From contig NZ_JAJQVM010000018.1 in the NCBI RefSeq assembly GCF_021234875.1, forward strand, positions 48,558 through 112,557: DNA of 64,000 nt, given 5' to 3'. The notes below the pieces were generated by a model. The model was not told where the DNA came from. It was given only the letters and a program-made list of their open reading frames with translations, and made no database searches. Position numbers and translations under genes: made by a program. The stretch comes from Marinibactrum halimedae (lineage in GTDB: Bacteria > Pseudomonadota > Gammaproteobacteria > Pseudomonadales > Cellvibrionaceae). Positions 44,884 to 53,448 of this stretch are shown in pieces. The stretch's first letter is position 1. Each line of letters opens with the position of its first letter.

Positions 44884-46470
44884 ATGGCCACAGTTGCTTT
44901 TACAGCACCTCATTTTAAAGCGTCTGAAGTGGCGCTTGAGATATTAAAAGAAGGCGGTAACGCCGTGGATGCCATGGTCGCTGCGGCGGCCACCATTGCT
45001 GTGGTGTATCCACACATGAACAGCTTTGGGGGTGATGGCTTTTGGGTTATTCAAAAGCCGGGTGAAGCACCGGTGGCTATTGATGCGAGCGGGAAAGCCG
45101 CTCGACAAGCGGATATCCAGTGGTATCGCAGTCGTGGACACAGTGCGATACCCAATCGCGGGCCTTTGGCATCGTTGACTATGGCGGGGACGGTATCAGG
45201 TTGGCAGAAGGCCCGTGACTATGCCGAATCCCTCGACGGCGTTGCTCAACCTCTTCCCTTATCTCGTCTTTTGGGGCCGGCAGCGGCCTTGGCTCGTGAA
45301 GGCATCACCGTGACACAAAGCTTACAGGCTGCATCGGTGAAAACGTTTGAAGAACTGTCTTCCAATGAAGAATTTGCCAAGTTATATCTTAATCAGGGTG
45401 AAACCCTAAAAGCCGGAGAACAACTGACCAACCCCGCGTTAGCCGACTTGTTGGATGGCTTAGCCGAACGTGGTTTGGATGATTTTTATCGTGGCGATAT
45501 CGCTAAAGTCTTGGCGTCGTCATTGGAAAAGGCCGGCTCTCCCATCACTTTGGAAGACTTTGAAAGCTATCATGCGGAAATGCTGGAGCCTCTGACCACC
45601 ACGACAGGCAAAGGTCAGTTATTCAATATGGTCGCCCCAACACAAGGCGTTGCCTCGCTGATTATTTTGGCCCTCTACGACCGTATTTATCAGGACAGCT
45701 GGAATGAGACTGAGCGTGTACATCACCTTGTGGAGTGCATAAAGCAAGCCTTCATCATCCGTGATACCTATGTCACTGATCGTAGTCGCTTGAAGGCGGA
45801 GTGGAGTACGCTGCTGGATGATGCCTTTTTGGATGATTTGGCCAAAAAAATCGATTCTGAAAAAGCCTTACCGTGGCCCCATGTGGCAAAGCCGGGCGAT
45901 ACCATTTGGATGGGTGCTTTGGATAAAGACGGCATGATGGTGTCGTTTATTCAGAGTGGCTATTGGGAGTTTGGCTCAGGTCAGGTGATTCCTGAGTACG
46001 GTTTAGTGTGGAATAACCGTGGATTGAGCTTCTCTTTGGATATTACTCATCACAACCATTTAGCGGGCGGTATGAAGCCATTTCATACGCTTAACCCGGC
46101 GTTTGCTCTACTTGAGGATGGTCGTCGCTTCAGCTACGGCACCATGGGTGGCGAGGGCCAGCCGCAAACTCAGGCTGCACTCTTTACACGTCATATCTAC
46201 GATGAGCTGCCACTAACAGAAGCCATTGCCAAAGACCGTTGGTTGCTCGGGCGAACTTGGGGTGATGTCAGTAATAACCTGAAGTTGGAGCAAGGCTTGT
46301 ATCAATCTATGGGGGCGGCTTTATCCGAATTGGGTCATGATGTTGCCGAAGTCCCTGGGTTGAATGAAATGATGGGCCATGCCGGTGGCATTATTCTTTC
46401 GCCTGACGGTAGTGTTCAAGCCGCTACAGATCCTCGCAGTGACGGTGCTGCTTTAACGGCAGAAGTGTAG
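44884..46470 (+). CDS. gamma-glutamyltransferase-fold hydrolase, HpxW-like oxamate amidohydrolase candidate
   Basis: Ntn-hydrolase of the gamma-glutamyltransferase family, 528 residues. ATG 44884 is chosen because GGAG lies six bases upstream; the frame extends to TTG 44848. There is no signal peptide, unlike periplasmic GGT. Family segments are GGNAVDAMVAAAA, HMNSFGGDGFWVI, TMAGTVSGW and GGMKPFHTLNPAFAL. The self-processing threonine is Thr340 in PGDTIWMGALDKDG. Klebsiella pneumoniae HpxW, in its urate cluster, is a cytoplasmic member that converts oxamate to oxalate. The neighbourhood (amidase, pucG, allantoate amidohydrolase) favours that role over glutathione hydrolysis. Confidence 0.88.
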   Translation: MATVAFTAPHFKASEVALEILKEGGNAVDAMVAAAATIAVVYPHMNSFGGDGFWVIQKPGEAPVAIDASGKAARQADIQWYRSRGHSAIPNRGPLASLTMAGTVSGWQKARDYAESLDGVAQPLPLSRLLGPAAALAREGITVTQSLQAASVKTFEELSSNEEFAKLYLNQGETLKAGEQLTNPALADLLDGLAERGLDDFYRGDIAKVLASSLEKAGSPITLEDFESYHAEMLEPLTTTTGKGQLFNMVAPTQGVASLIILALYDRIYQDSWNETERVHHLVECIKQAFIIRDTYVTDRSRLKAEWSTLLDDAFLDDLAKKIDSEKALPWPHVAKPGDTIWMGALDKDGMMVSFIQSGYWEFGSGQVIPEYGLVWNNRGLSFSLDITHHNHLAGGMKPFHTLNPAFALLEDGRRFSYGTMGGEGQPQTQAALFTRHIYDELPLTEAIAKDRWLLGRTWGDVSNNLKLEQGLYQSMGAALSELGHDVAEVPGLNEMMGHAGGIILSPDGSVQAATDPRSDGAALTAEV

Positions 46471-46532
46471 TCGCCTAAGGACTTACTGCAATTTACATTG
46501 CGAACAATTTATTAGATTACGAATAATCAAAG

Positions 46533-46576
46533 AAAATGGGCGATTCATGCCGGCGGCTATTTCAGTCGCCATTTTT
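46533..46576. other. weak hairpin between HpxW-like and TauE genes
   Basis: AAAATGGGCGA (46533-46543) pairs imperfectly with TCGCCATTTTT (46566-46576), one bulge. It is a possible weak terminator. Confidence 0.4.
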
Positions 46577-46616
46577 CTGAACGCCATAGGTATTTAGTCT
46601 GTTTGGAGAGCACGTA

Positions 46617-47444
46617 GTGCCAGAATTATCTCAATTATTGCCGGTTCTAGCGGCGTTGGTGGCCACCGGGATTTTTGCCGGTATCTTGGCCGGTTTACTC
46701 GGTGTTGGTGGCGGTATTGTTATCGTACCGGTGCTGTACTTTGTTTTTCAGGGCTTGGGAGTGGATGCTTCCAGTGCAATGGTGATTGCGACCGGCACCT
46801 CGTTGGCCACAATTATTCCGACGTCCATTTCTTCTATTAGAGCGCATCATAAAAAGGGCAATGTGGATTGGGCTCTTTTGAAAAGCTGGGCACCTTTTAT
46901 GATCGCTGGGGTTGTGGTTGGCAGTTACCTCGTGACGCTGCTTGATGGCACGTTGTTTACGATTCTATTTGGTGTAATGGCCTGTTTAGTTTCTTTAAAT
47001 ATGCTTTTCCGAGCCAATGCGCCAGCTCTAGTGAAACAGTTACCCAGTATGGCTGGTCAAGGTATCTTGGCGAGTTTGATTGGGTTTTTCTCTGTGATGG
47101 TGGGTATCGGTGGAGGTACTTTAGGAGTACCAACCCTAACCGCCTTTAACGTGGCGGCTCATCGCGCAGTGGGTACTGCAGCGGCCTTCGGTTTGCTGAT
47201 TGCCTTGCCTGGCGCGTTGGTGATGTTAACGACAGGGGTTACTCCTACTGATGCCCCTTGGTCCACGTTTGGTTTTGTAAATTTACCCGGTTTTGCGGCC
47301 ATTGTGCCCTTAACGGTGTTGTTTGCACCGGTTGGTGCCGCTTTAGGCGCGAAGTTAAACGGCGCCATGCTTAAAAAAGTATTTGCGGTGGTACTGGGTT
47401 TCACCGGTGTACGTATGCTGATTCAGGTTTTCGGAGGTATGTAA
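46617..47444 (+). CDS. TauE/SafE-family membrane transporter
   Basis: A 275-residue inner-membrane protein with about eight helices in two repeats; the internal duplication is visible as GLLGVGGGIVIVPVL near residue 27 and VMVGIGGGTLGVPTL near 160. TauE/SafE proteins export sulfite, sulfoacetate or similar anions. GTG 46617 follows GGAGAGC. Its stop TAA overlaps the pucG ATG (TAATG), a tight translational coupling to purine catabolism. Export or import of an organic anion such as oxalate, oxamate or allantoate is possible; the substrate is not readable from sequence. Confidence 0.9.
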   Translation: MPELSQLLPVLAALVATGIFAGILAGLLGVGGGIVIVPVLYFVFQGLGVDASSAMVIATGTSLATIIPTSISSIRAHHKKGNVDWALLKSWAPFMIAGVVVGSYLVTLLDGTLFTILFGVMACLVSLNMLFRANAPALVKQLPSMAGQGILASLIGFFSVMVGIGGGTLGVPTLTAFNVAAHRAVGTAAAFGLLIALPGALVMLTTGVTPTDAPWSTFGFVNLPGFAAIVPLTVLFAPVGAALGAKLNGAMLKKVFAVVLGFTGVRMLIQVFGGM

Positions 47445-48700
47445 TGAGTTTCGATATTAATAATCATAAACAAGTCAATCCACCACCGCGTTTACTCATG
47501 GGCCCTGGCCCTATTAATGCTGACCCTCGTGTACTTCGAGCCATGTCGGCCCAGCTGGTGGGGCAATATGACCCCTCCATGACCGATTACATGACCGAGA
47601 CCATGGCGTTGTATCGTCAAGTCTTCAAGACGGAAAATCGCTGGACATTATTGATTGACGGGACTTCTCGTGCGGCCATCGAAGCTTGTTTGGTGTCGGC
47701 ATTGGCCCCGGGCGATAAAGTATTGGTGCCGGTCTTCGGTCGTTTCGGACATTTGTTGACGGAGATTGCGGGTCGTTGTGGTGCTGAAGTTCACACCATT
47801 GAAAAAGAGTGGGGTGATGTCTTCTCTCCAGATGAAATCGAAGACGCTATTAAACGCGTGCAGCCGAAAATGCTGGCCGTTGTGCAAGGTGATACGTCTA
47901 CGACAATGCTTCAACCGTTGGAAAATCTAGGGGAAATTTGTCAGCGTTATGGTGTGTTGTTTTACACCGATGTTACTGCGTCAATTGGCGGTAACCCCCT
48001 TGAAGCCGATACTTGGCAATTGGATGCGATTTCTGGCGGCTTACAAAAATGTTTGGCTGGCCCTTCTGGCAGCGGCCCAATTACTTTGAGCGATCGATTC
48101 GTGACAGAAGTACGCAAGCGCCATCATGTGGAAGCGGGTATTCGAGCGGATCATCATGTGGATGGCGCTGGTGAGCGTATCCGTTCCAATTACTTTGATT
48201 TACCGATGATCATGGATTACTGGGGTGAGGAGCGTTTAAATCACCACACCGAGGCAACCTCCATGCTCTATTGTGCCCGTGAATGTGCTCGAATCTTGTT
48301 ACAAGAGGGGCTCGATAACGCTATTGCTCGCCATCAGTTGCATGGCAATGCTATGGCACGAGGGGCTGAGCAATTAAACCTCAAACTGTTCGGTAATCAA
48401 TCTCACAAAATGAACAATGTGGTGGGTGTCTACATTCCAGAAAATGTGGATGGTGAAGCGGTTCGTTCGGCAATGCTCAACGACTTCGGCATCGAAATTG
48501 GTACTTCTTTTGGGCCGCTGCATGGGAAAATTTGGCGCATTGGCACCATGGGGTACAACGCTCGAAAAGACGCTGTGTTGGTTACCTTATCTGCGTTAGA
48601 AAATGTTCTTCGCCGAGCTGGACACAAATTGCCTGCTGGTGGCGCCATTGATGCGGCCATGGATGTTTATGCAAACGCACGTTTGCAAGAGGGGCAGTAA
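47444..48700 (+). CDS. pucG: (S)-ureidoglycine-glyoxylate aminotransferase
   Basis: Class V PLP aminotransferase of the PucG/HpxJ type, 418 residues. It transfers the amino group of ureidoglycine to glyoxylate, giving oxalurate and glycine. Landmarks are LLMGPGPINADPRVLRAM at the N-terminus, DGTSRAAIEACL, the PLP aspartate in FYTDVTASIGG and the PLP-binding Lys202 in SGGLQKCLAGPSGS. It is coupled at both ends by one-base overlaps (TauE stop/pucG start and pucG stop/allantoate amidohydrolase start). Alanine- or serine-glyoxylate aminotransferase is the alternative, but the context is decisive. Confidence 0.93.
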   Translation: MSFDINNHKQVNPPPRLLMGPGPINADPRVLRAMSAQLVGQYDPSMTDYMTETMALYRQVFKTENRWTLLIDGTSRAAIEACLVSALAPGDKVLVPVFGRFGHLLTEIAGRCGAEVHTIEKEWGDVFSPDEIEDAIKRVQPKMLAVVQGDTSTTMLQPLENLGEICQRYGVLFYTDVTASIGGNPLEADTWQLDAISGGLQKCLAGPSGSGPITLSDRFVTEVRKRHHVEAGIRADHHVDGAGERIRSNYFDLPMIMDYWGEERLNHHTEATSMLYCARECARILLQEGLDNAIARHQLHGNAMARGAEQLNLKLFGNQSHKMNNVVGVYIPENVDGEAVRSAMLNDFGIEIGTSFGPLHGKIWRIGTMGYNARKDAVLVTLSALENVLRRAGHKLPAGGAIDAAMDVYANARLQEGQ

Positions 48701-49965
48701 TGACGGCGGATCAACTCACTCGACCCTCAGACGCGTTCGCCTCTGCTGCCGAACGCTTGTTGCATCGATGCGATGTATTGGGTGGTTTTTCTGCTTTATC
48801 CGATGGCATTTTACGAGCTTATCTTACCCCTGAGCATGCCAAGGCCAATGCTCAGGTGGCGGAGTGGATGGAAGAAGCGGGCATGAGCACTTGGCAGGAT
48901 GCCGTCGGCAATCAGTGGGGCCGCTATGAAGGTATCGAAGCCGACGCTAAAACATTGGTTTTGGGGTCGCATCTGGATACCGTGCCTTATGCAGGGAGAT
49001 ACGATGGAATTTTAGGTGTATTGGCCGCCGTTGAGCTGGTGGCCGACCTTCACGGCCGGGGTGAGCGACTTCCCTTTGCCATTGAAATTGTTGGCTTTTG
49101 TGATGAAGAAGGTACCCGTTTTGGTGCCACGCTGATTGGCTCAAAAGCATTGGCAGGTCAATGGAATGATGATTGGATGCAGCTTCAGGATGATGATGGC
49201 ATCTCTATGTGGTCGGCCTTGCAAGCCTTTGGGCTAGATCCTCATAACGTTCGTGATGCGGCACTGAACCCAGACCAATTGCTGGGCTTTTGGGAAATCC
49301 ACATTGAACAAGGCCCGGTGCTGGAATCTTTAGATTTGCCGGTGGGTGTGGTTACCGGCATTGCAGGGGCTCGTCGTGCCAATATTCGTCTTACTGGTCA
49401 GGCAGGTCATGCGGGTACCACGCCTATGCACTTGCGTCGAGATGCGTTAGTGGGAGCGGCAGAAGTGGCGTTGGCGGTAGAGGAAATTGCCAAGCGTGCA
49501 GGCGGTGATATTGTTGCAACGGTGGGGCAGCTGTTTGCCCGTCCGGGTGCGGTTAATGTGATTGCCGGTGGCGCGATGTTGAGCTTAGATGTGCGCTCAC
49601 AAAGTGATGATGAGCGTGATCGGGTTTTGGAAGAAATCAACGATGCCACAGAAACCATTGCCGCCCGTCGAAATCTCGACATGATGTGGGAGTGGCAACA
49701 TTCGGCAGGTGCGGTTTTATGCGATGATGGCTTTCAAGCGGTATTTGCTCAGGCCATTGCCGATGAAGATATTATTGCGCAACACTTACCCTCGGGTGCC
49801 GGGCATGATGCGATGGCGGTCGCTGAAATTACGCCCATGGCCATGTTGTTTTTGCGTAGCCCGCGAGGTTTAAGTCATCATCCTGATGAAGCCGTTATTG
49901 AAGACGATGTTGCAATCACTTTATCGGTAATGGCGCGCGCACTGAAGGCCTTGGCATCGACCTAG
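48700..49965 (+). CDS. allC: allantoate amidohydrolase
   Basis: M20-family hydantoinase/carbamoylase-type enzyme, 421 residues, releasing ammonia and CO2 from allantoate to give ureidoglycine (AllC/HpxK type). Metal ligands are in GSHLDTVPYAGRYDG, the catalytic glutamate in GFCDEEGTRFGATL, and further in FWEIHIEQGPVLE and SGAGHDAMAVAE. The dimerisation region contains AGHAGTTPMHLRRDAL. The start codon overlaps the pucG stop (TAATG). N-carbamoyl amino acid hydrolases are close relatives, and the adjacent pucG supports allantoate as substrate. Confidence 0.92.
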   Translation: MTADQLTRPSDAFASAAERLLHRCDVLGGFSALSDGILRAYLTPEHAKANAQVAEWMEEAGMSTWQDAVGNQWGRYEGIEADAKTLVLGSHLDTVPYAGRYDGILGVLAAVELVADLHGRGERLPFAIEIVGFCDEEGTRFGATLIGSKALAGQWNDDWMQLQDDDGISMWSALQAFGLDPHNVRDAALNPDQLLGFWEIHIEQGPVLESLDLPVGVVTGIAGARRANIRLTGQAGHAGTTPMHLRRDALVGAAEVALAVEEIAKRAGGDIVATVGQLFARPGAVNVIAGGAMLSLDVRSQSDDERDRVLEEINDATETIAARRNLDMMWEWQHSAGAVLCDDGFQAVFAQAIADEDIIAQHLPSGAGHDAMAVAEITPMAMLFLRSPRGLSHHPDEAVIEDDVAITLSVMARALKALAST

Positions 49966-49982
49966 GCTTTCTCGCTCTATTT

Positions 49983-50033
49983 TTCATAGATAGGACGAGT
50001 TCCAGAGATAAACGAATTTCAGAGATAAGCTAG
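49983..50033. repeat. three-copy degenerate 17-bp tandem repeat before the cupin gene
   Basis: Units TTCATAGATAGGACGAG (49983), TTCCAGAGATAAACGAA (50000) and TTTCAGAGATAAGCTAG (50017) follow each other directly. The last ends four bases before the start codon of the cupin gene. Confidence 0.8.
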
Positions 50034-50037
50034 AACA

Positions 50038-50397
50038 ATGAAAGTAACCACTATTTATGCAGATGCCGAGGGTGAGAGCCATTTTGGTGAGAAGGACTTT
50101 CCTCTAACAGAATCCAGTCCGCTGGGTATGATGTCCGTTTTGCAGCCGGCCACGGGTGTCATTTTTCGTGAGACGGGAGCCGATTACAACTACGAGTTTC
50201 ATACGGCTCCAAGAGAACAATTTATGGTTATATTGGAAGGCGGTGTGGACTTTACCGTTTCGTCTGGCGAAACGCGTCGATTTGGTCCAGGAGGGATTGT
50301 GTTATTGCAAGATACCGTCGGCAAAGGTCATCGCAGTGAAGCCGTTGAGGGCAAACCAAGGAAATCGATTTTTATTCCCGTTGTTAACGAAAAATAG
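50038..50397 (+). CDS. small cupin-domain protein
   Basis: A 119-residue single-domain cupin, last gene of the ureidoglycine block. The barrel spans about residues 35-110, with HTAPREQFMVILEGGVDF (metal-type cupin motif 1, one His plus Glu) and FGPGGIVLLQD. The second motif lacks the usual histidine in place but has GKGHRSEA nearby. It is not the two-cupin ureidoglycine aminohydrolase (AllE), which is about 260 residues. The function is unknown; a role near the oxalurate branch is inferred from position only. Confidence 0.8.
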   Translation: MKVTTIYADAEGESHFGEKDFPLTESSPLGMMSVLQPATGVIFRETGADYNYEFHTAPREQFMVILEGGVDFTVSSGETRRFGPGGIVLLQDTVGKGHRSEAVEGKPRKSIFIPVVNEK

Positions 50398-50418
50398 GCC
50401 GTTAATGGCCTATTTTTT
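50391..50418 (+). terminator. intrinsic terminator after the cupin gene
   Basis: AAATAGGCC (50392-50400) pairs with GGCCTATTT (50407-50415) around a six-base loop, followed by further T residues. It overlaps the cupin stop codon and ends the purine block. Confidence 0.9.
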
Positions 50419-50456
50419 CTTGGGTACACTCTTTTCTTTTTAACCATACAAGGCTT

Positions 50457-51275
50457 TTAATTTTTCGTCATACCCAGTACTGAGCGCCACGAGTGCTTTG
50501 GTTCAAAGCCTAATATTTTCTTCGCTTTTGTATTTTTGGCTAAGCTTTCGTCATCGTTGGTGCCTTCACACAATACACCTTCTGGGTATATTACATCCAA
50601 TTTTTTGCGATCAGTTCGCCGCATAATGGTGTTATTAGCGGCCATGATAAAATCTTCCGAGCCCGTAATATTGCCTTTTAGCGCTAATACAGCAGCGTGC
50701 GCGGCATTGTGTGCATCAGTGTAGGCCCAAGGATTGGATTTACGAGTTGTAGTAGCCGATGAGCAGTAATTAGGAGTGGCATGAAAGCCAATAAAATCAA
50801 TGCCATAAAGTGTATGCATTTGCTCCGCTAAATTTTCATATACCCTTTTAGATAGGTCATAGCCATTTTGTGCACTGGCGTTTGAAAGATACTTGGGTGT
50901 CTGCTGGTCAATCCGAATCGTCGGTACCTTCTCACTGGATACCCACACTACTTTACGAATATTCAAGGCAGCGGCAGCATTAAAAACATTAAAACAGCCG
51001 AGTGTGTGAATACGAAAGGGATCAGAAACATCGTCAAAATTAATATCTGGCTCAGGATTGGTAGCTAAATGAATAATGGCATCGCAATCTTCTAAAGCAT
51101 CAAATACTTGGTGGTAATCGGTAATATCGACTTTACGGTAGGGGCAGAGGTGTGATGCAGGCTCGGAACTATCCAGGTTAACAGCGTCAATGTTACTTTC
51201 CAGAAGTGCATTAATGACAAACTGACCGGCACTACCGCTGCCGCCGGTAACCGCAACGTGTTTAAATGTTGGCAT
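50457..51275 (-). CDS. NAD(P)-dependent epimerase/dehydratase family protein
   Basis: A 272-residue extended-SDR enzyme. ATG 51275 is preceded by AAGAAGG. The nucleotide-binding motif is AVTGGSGSAGQFVINALL; Asp in NLDSSEP, the AIIHLATNP segment and the catalytic YDLSKRVYE (YxxxK) follow. The compact length resembles uronate dehydrogenases and NAD-dependent sugar epimerases. A perfect LacI-type palindrome 70 bases upstream suggests sugar-responsive control. No sugar genes adjoin it, so the substrate is unknown. Confidence 0.82.
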   Translation of the reverse strand: MPTFKHVAVTGGSGSAGQFVINALLESNIDAVNLDSSEPASHLCPYRKVDITDYHQVFDALEDCDAIIHLATNPEPDINFDDVSDPFRIHTLGCFNVFNAAAALNIRKVVWVSSEKVPTIRIDQQTPKYLSNASAQNGYDLSKRVYENLAEQMHTLYGIDFIGFHATPNYCSSATTTRKSNPWAYTDAHNAAHAAVLALKGNITGSEDFIMAANNTIMRRTDRKKLDVIYPEGVLCEGTNDDESLAKNTKAKKILGFEPKHSWRSVLGMTKN

Positions 51276-51344
51276 CAAAACCTTCTTTTTTCTCGAATAG
51301 ATTACAAATTTTACACAGATTAGTGTAGCGATGACAGATATCAG

Positions 51345-51358
51345 TGTAAACGTTTACA
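51345..51358. promoter_or_regulatory. LacI-family-type operator upstream of the epimerase gene
   Basis: TGTAAACGTTTACA is a perfect 14-bp palindrome with a central CG, the form of many LacI/GalR-family operators. It lies 70 bases before the epimerase start. No LacI-family gene is in the window. Confidence 0.7.
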
Positions 51359-51504
51359 TTGTGGACAAGTCAGCGATTTTATGTCTTTTTTGGCCACTAT
51401 TTCTTAGATAGCGCTTTATAAGCGTATAGTACGATTCTAATAGGCAGGGCGTTTACAAATGAATTGATGGAGCACTTATTGTTTAGTATTTAAATAGACA
51501 GTCT

Positions 51505-52326
51505 TTAAAAAGAACGAGACGGATTCAGTGAAAGGGTAAAGTCGTCGGCATCCATCCAAGTGGGAAATTTATCCCTAAACGTATCTAGATCATTTCGAGA
51601 AAATAGCGTCGTTTCAAGGAAGGGAGTATTTTCAGGGTAGTCGATGACAGTACGGCCGAAGTAATCCACCGCTAACGAGTCGCCACTGTAATGCCAATCA
51701 CGACCATCTTTACCAATACGGTTAACGCCCACTACATAAGATTGATTTTCAATGGCTCTGGCGGTCAGTAGTGTTCTCCAGGGCAGTCTCCGGGCAGAAG
51801 GCCAATTGGCTACGCAGACCATCACGTCGTATTCATTTTGTCGGTTGCGACAAAAAACGGGGAAGCGCAAGTCGTAGCAGATGGTTAATAAAAGCTTCCA
51901 GCCCCGATATTCAACAATGCAGCGCTCGTTTCCGGCTTGGTAGCGTTCGTTCTCCCCGCCCATCCGAAATAAATGAACCTTATCATAGTGGTGTACGCTT
52001 TGTTCGGGGGTCACAAACCACAAGCGATTGGTGAACCCGTTGCCTGACTGAAAAACAGTGCTTCCGCATAGTGCGGCATTGAGTTGTTTTGCCTGTTCTG
52101 TCATCCAGTTTAAAGTGGGGGAACCTATTTCTAAGTGGCTGACGGTATCCGGTTCAATGGTGAACCCAGAGGTGAACATTTCAGGTAATACGATAAGATC
52201 TGTTTGGCCTTTGAGTGTGGCGAGTTTTTGGGACAGTTGAGTACGATTTTCAGCTGGGGCGTGCCATAGAAGGTCGGTTTGCAAAATGGATACTCGTATT
52301 TCACTAAGTTGTGCCTTCTTGCCCAT
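51505..52326 (-). CDS. yafV: omega-amidase (YafV type)
   Basis: Nitrilase-superfamily amidase, 273 residues, closely matching E. coli YafV, a 2-oxoglutaramate amidase involved in repairing or salvaging transamination products. The Glu-Lys-Cys triad is visible: Glu in IVLPEMFTSGF, Lys in HHYDKVHLFRMG and Cys in LTICYDLRFPVF. Further identity is in CVANWPSARRLPWRTLLTARAIENQSYVVG. The C-terminus has FRDKFPTWMDADDF like YafV. It stands alone; the upstream spacer has a 17-bp tandem repeat. Confidence 0.92.
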   Translation of the reverse strand: MGKKAQLSEIRVSILQTDLLWHAPAENRTQLSQKLATLKGQTDLIVLPEMFTSGFTIEPDTVSHLEIGSPTLNWMTEQAKQLNAALCGSTVFQSGNGFTNRLWFVTPEQSVHHYDKVHLFRMGGENERYQAGNERCIVEYRGWKLLLTICYDLRFPVFCRNRQNEYDVMVCVANWPSARRLPWRTLLTARAIENQSYVVGVNRIGKDGRDWHYSGDSLAVDYFGRTVIDYPENTPFLETTLFSRNDLDTFRDKFPTWMDADDFTLSLNPSRSF

Positions 52327-52350
52327 TGCGTTCTCCTATTTTTTAACTGT

Positions 52351-52401
52351 TCCTACTTTCTAACCATTCCTACTTTCTAACCATTCTTACTTTTTAGCGA
52401 T
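52351..52401. repeat. 17-bp tandem repeat upstream of the omega-amidase gene
   Basis: TCCTACTTTCTAACCAT occurs perfectly at 52351-52367 and 52368-52384, with a third diverged copy at 52385-52401. It begins 25 bases upstream of the minus-strand start codon. Confidence 0.88.
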
Positions 52402-52490
52402 TCCTGATCTCTAGCCCCAATGCTCTAACTTCCCAGAAATTGAATGTCGTACTCGTTGATTGTCTAATAATTTGGAGTAAACAATCTGAT

Positions 52491-53078
52491 TTAAGAGGGG
52501 CTAGGGATGTCGTACCGATCTAATAGTTCTTGAATGAAAGGTTTATTACTGGCAATTTCCTGGTCACTCAAACCATCCAACTCATAGGGTAACACGAGCC
52601 AGTCTTTTGTCGTATTTACGTAGAAATCAGGCTCTCTGCCGGTTTGGTTATTGGAGGGCTTATACCAAGGTGCGGCGATACGGACCTCTTGCGGCATATT
52701 GCGTCGTGTTTTTGCAGCCAGTCGCTGAATAACCGCAGCAACATTCCGACCGCTGCTGTACACATCATCAACAATTAATAGCCGATGTTCGGATTCCAAT
52801 GTGTCGAAAAGGTATTGTGTGCCATGAACGCGGATATTCTCCGGTTGCTCCACCATTGAATCATAACTGCTTAAACCTCGATACGACGTGCGGATGGAGA
52901 TGTGGTCTGTGTTCACGCCGAGATAATCCAAACAATCTTGGACAGCAATGCCGACGGGGCTGCCTCCGCGCCATAAACCGACAATAAAATCGGGACGAAA
53001 ACCGCTTTCAAAAATCTGAGCGGCTAAACGGTAAGAATCTAAAAGAATGGATTCGGCGCTGATAAACTGTTTTTTCAT
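52491..53078 (-). CDS. phosphoribosyltransferase, purine type, copy A
   Basis: A 195-residue type I phosphoribosyltransferase. The PRPP-binding signature is LLIVDDVYSSGRNVAAVI around residues 99-116; the substrate-side start is FIVGLWRGGSPVGIAVQD, followed by the ISIRTSYRG region. The family includes hypoxanthine and xanthine-guanine salvage enzymes, but the base specificity cannot be read. It is divergent from and paralogous to the gene at 53449-54024, with a 370-base spacer. Both end in the same layout of KPSNNQTGREPDFYVNTT. Confidence 0.88.
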   Translation of the reverse strand: MKKQFISAESILLDSYRLAAQIFESGFRPDFIVGLWRGGSPVGIAVQDCLDYLGVNTDHISIRTSYRGLSSYDSMVEQPENIRVHGTQYLFDTLESEHRLLIVDDVYSSGRNVAAVIQRLAAKTRRNMPQEVRIAAPWYKPSNNQTGREPDFYVNTTKDWLVLPYELDGLSDQEIASNKPFIQELLDRYDIPSPS

Positions 53079-53448
53079 AGTGGCTAGTGCGTTGTGGTTA
53101 AATCGTGGTCAGTATATAGAGGCTTTAGTGCGTAAAATCTACAAGATTTTGTGCCTGTTGAATGTGGATACGAACCTATATGAGTGTGTCTGGCCTATAG
53201 TTGACCTTAGATCAAAATCATTGGCTTTGAAAAATATTCGCGGAGTATATAATACTTGACTACCAAGACAAGAAATTAACGTAAAGGATGCAAGGCGTTC
53301 AAGAAATGCTCATTTGGTTTGGCGTGTTTTTTAATCGATGATTAATTTGATGTACGGCTCTGTAAGGCCAACCAATAGCGTTAATATAAATGTGAATGGC
53401 TTATGTCAACCCCTATTTTTACTACATTATTATTTTCATAAAACCACT
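53079..53448. promoter_or_regulatory. divergent spacer between phosphoribosyltransferase paralogues
   Basis: 370 bases between divergent paralogues, AT-rich with no gene. No perfect long palindrome was noticed. An in-frame open extension of the rightward gene reaches back to 53338 but lacks family resemblance. Confidence 0.5.

Noticed and set aside
44884..46470. Gamma-glutamyltranspeptidase of glutathione metabolism
   Set aside because: There is no signal peptide and the genes around belong to ureide breakdown; an HpxW-like role fits better.
50038..50397. Small cupin as ureidoglycine aminohydrolase (AllE)
   Set aside because: AllE is a double-cupin protein about twice this length.
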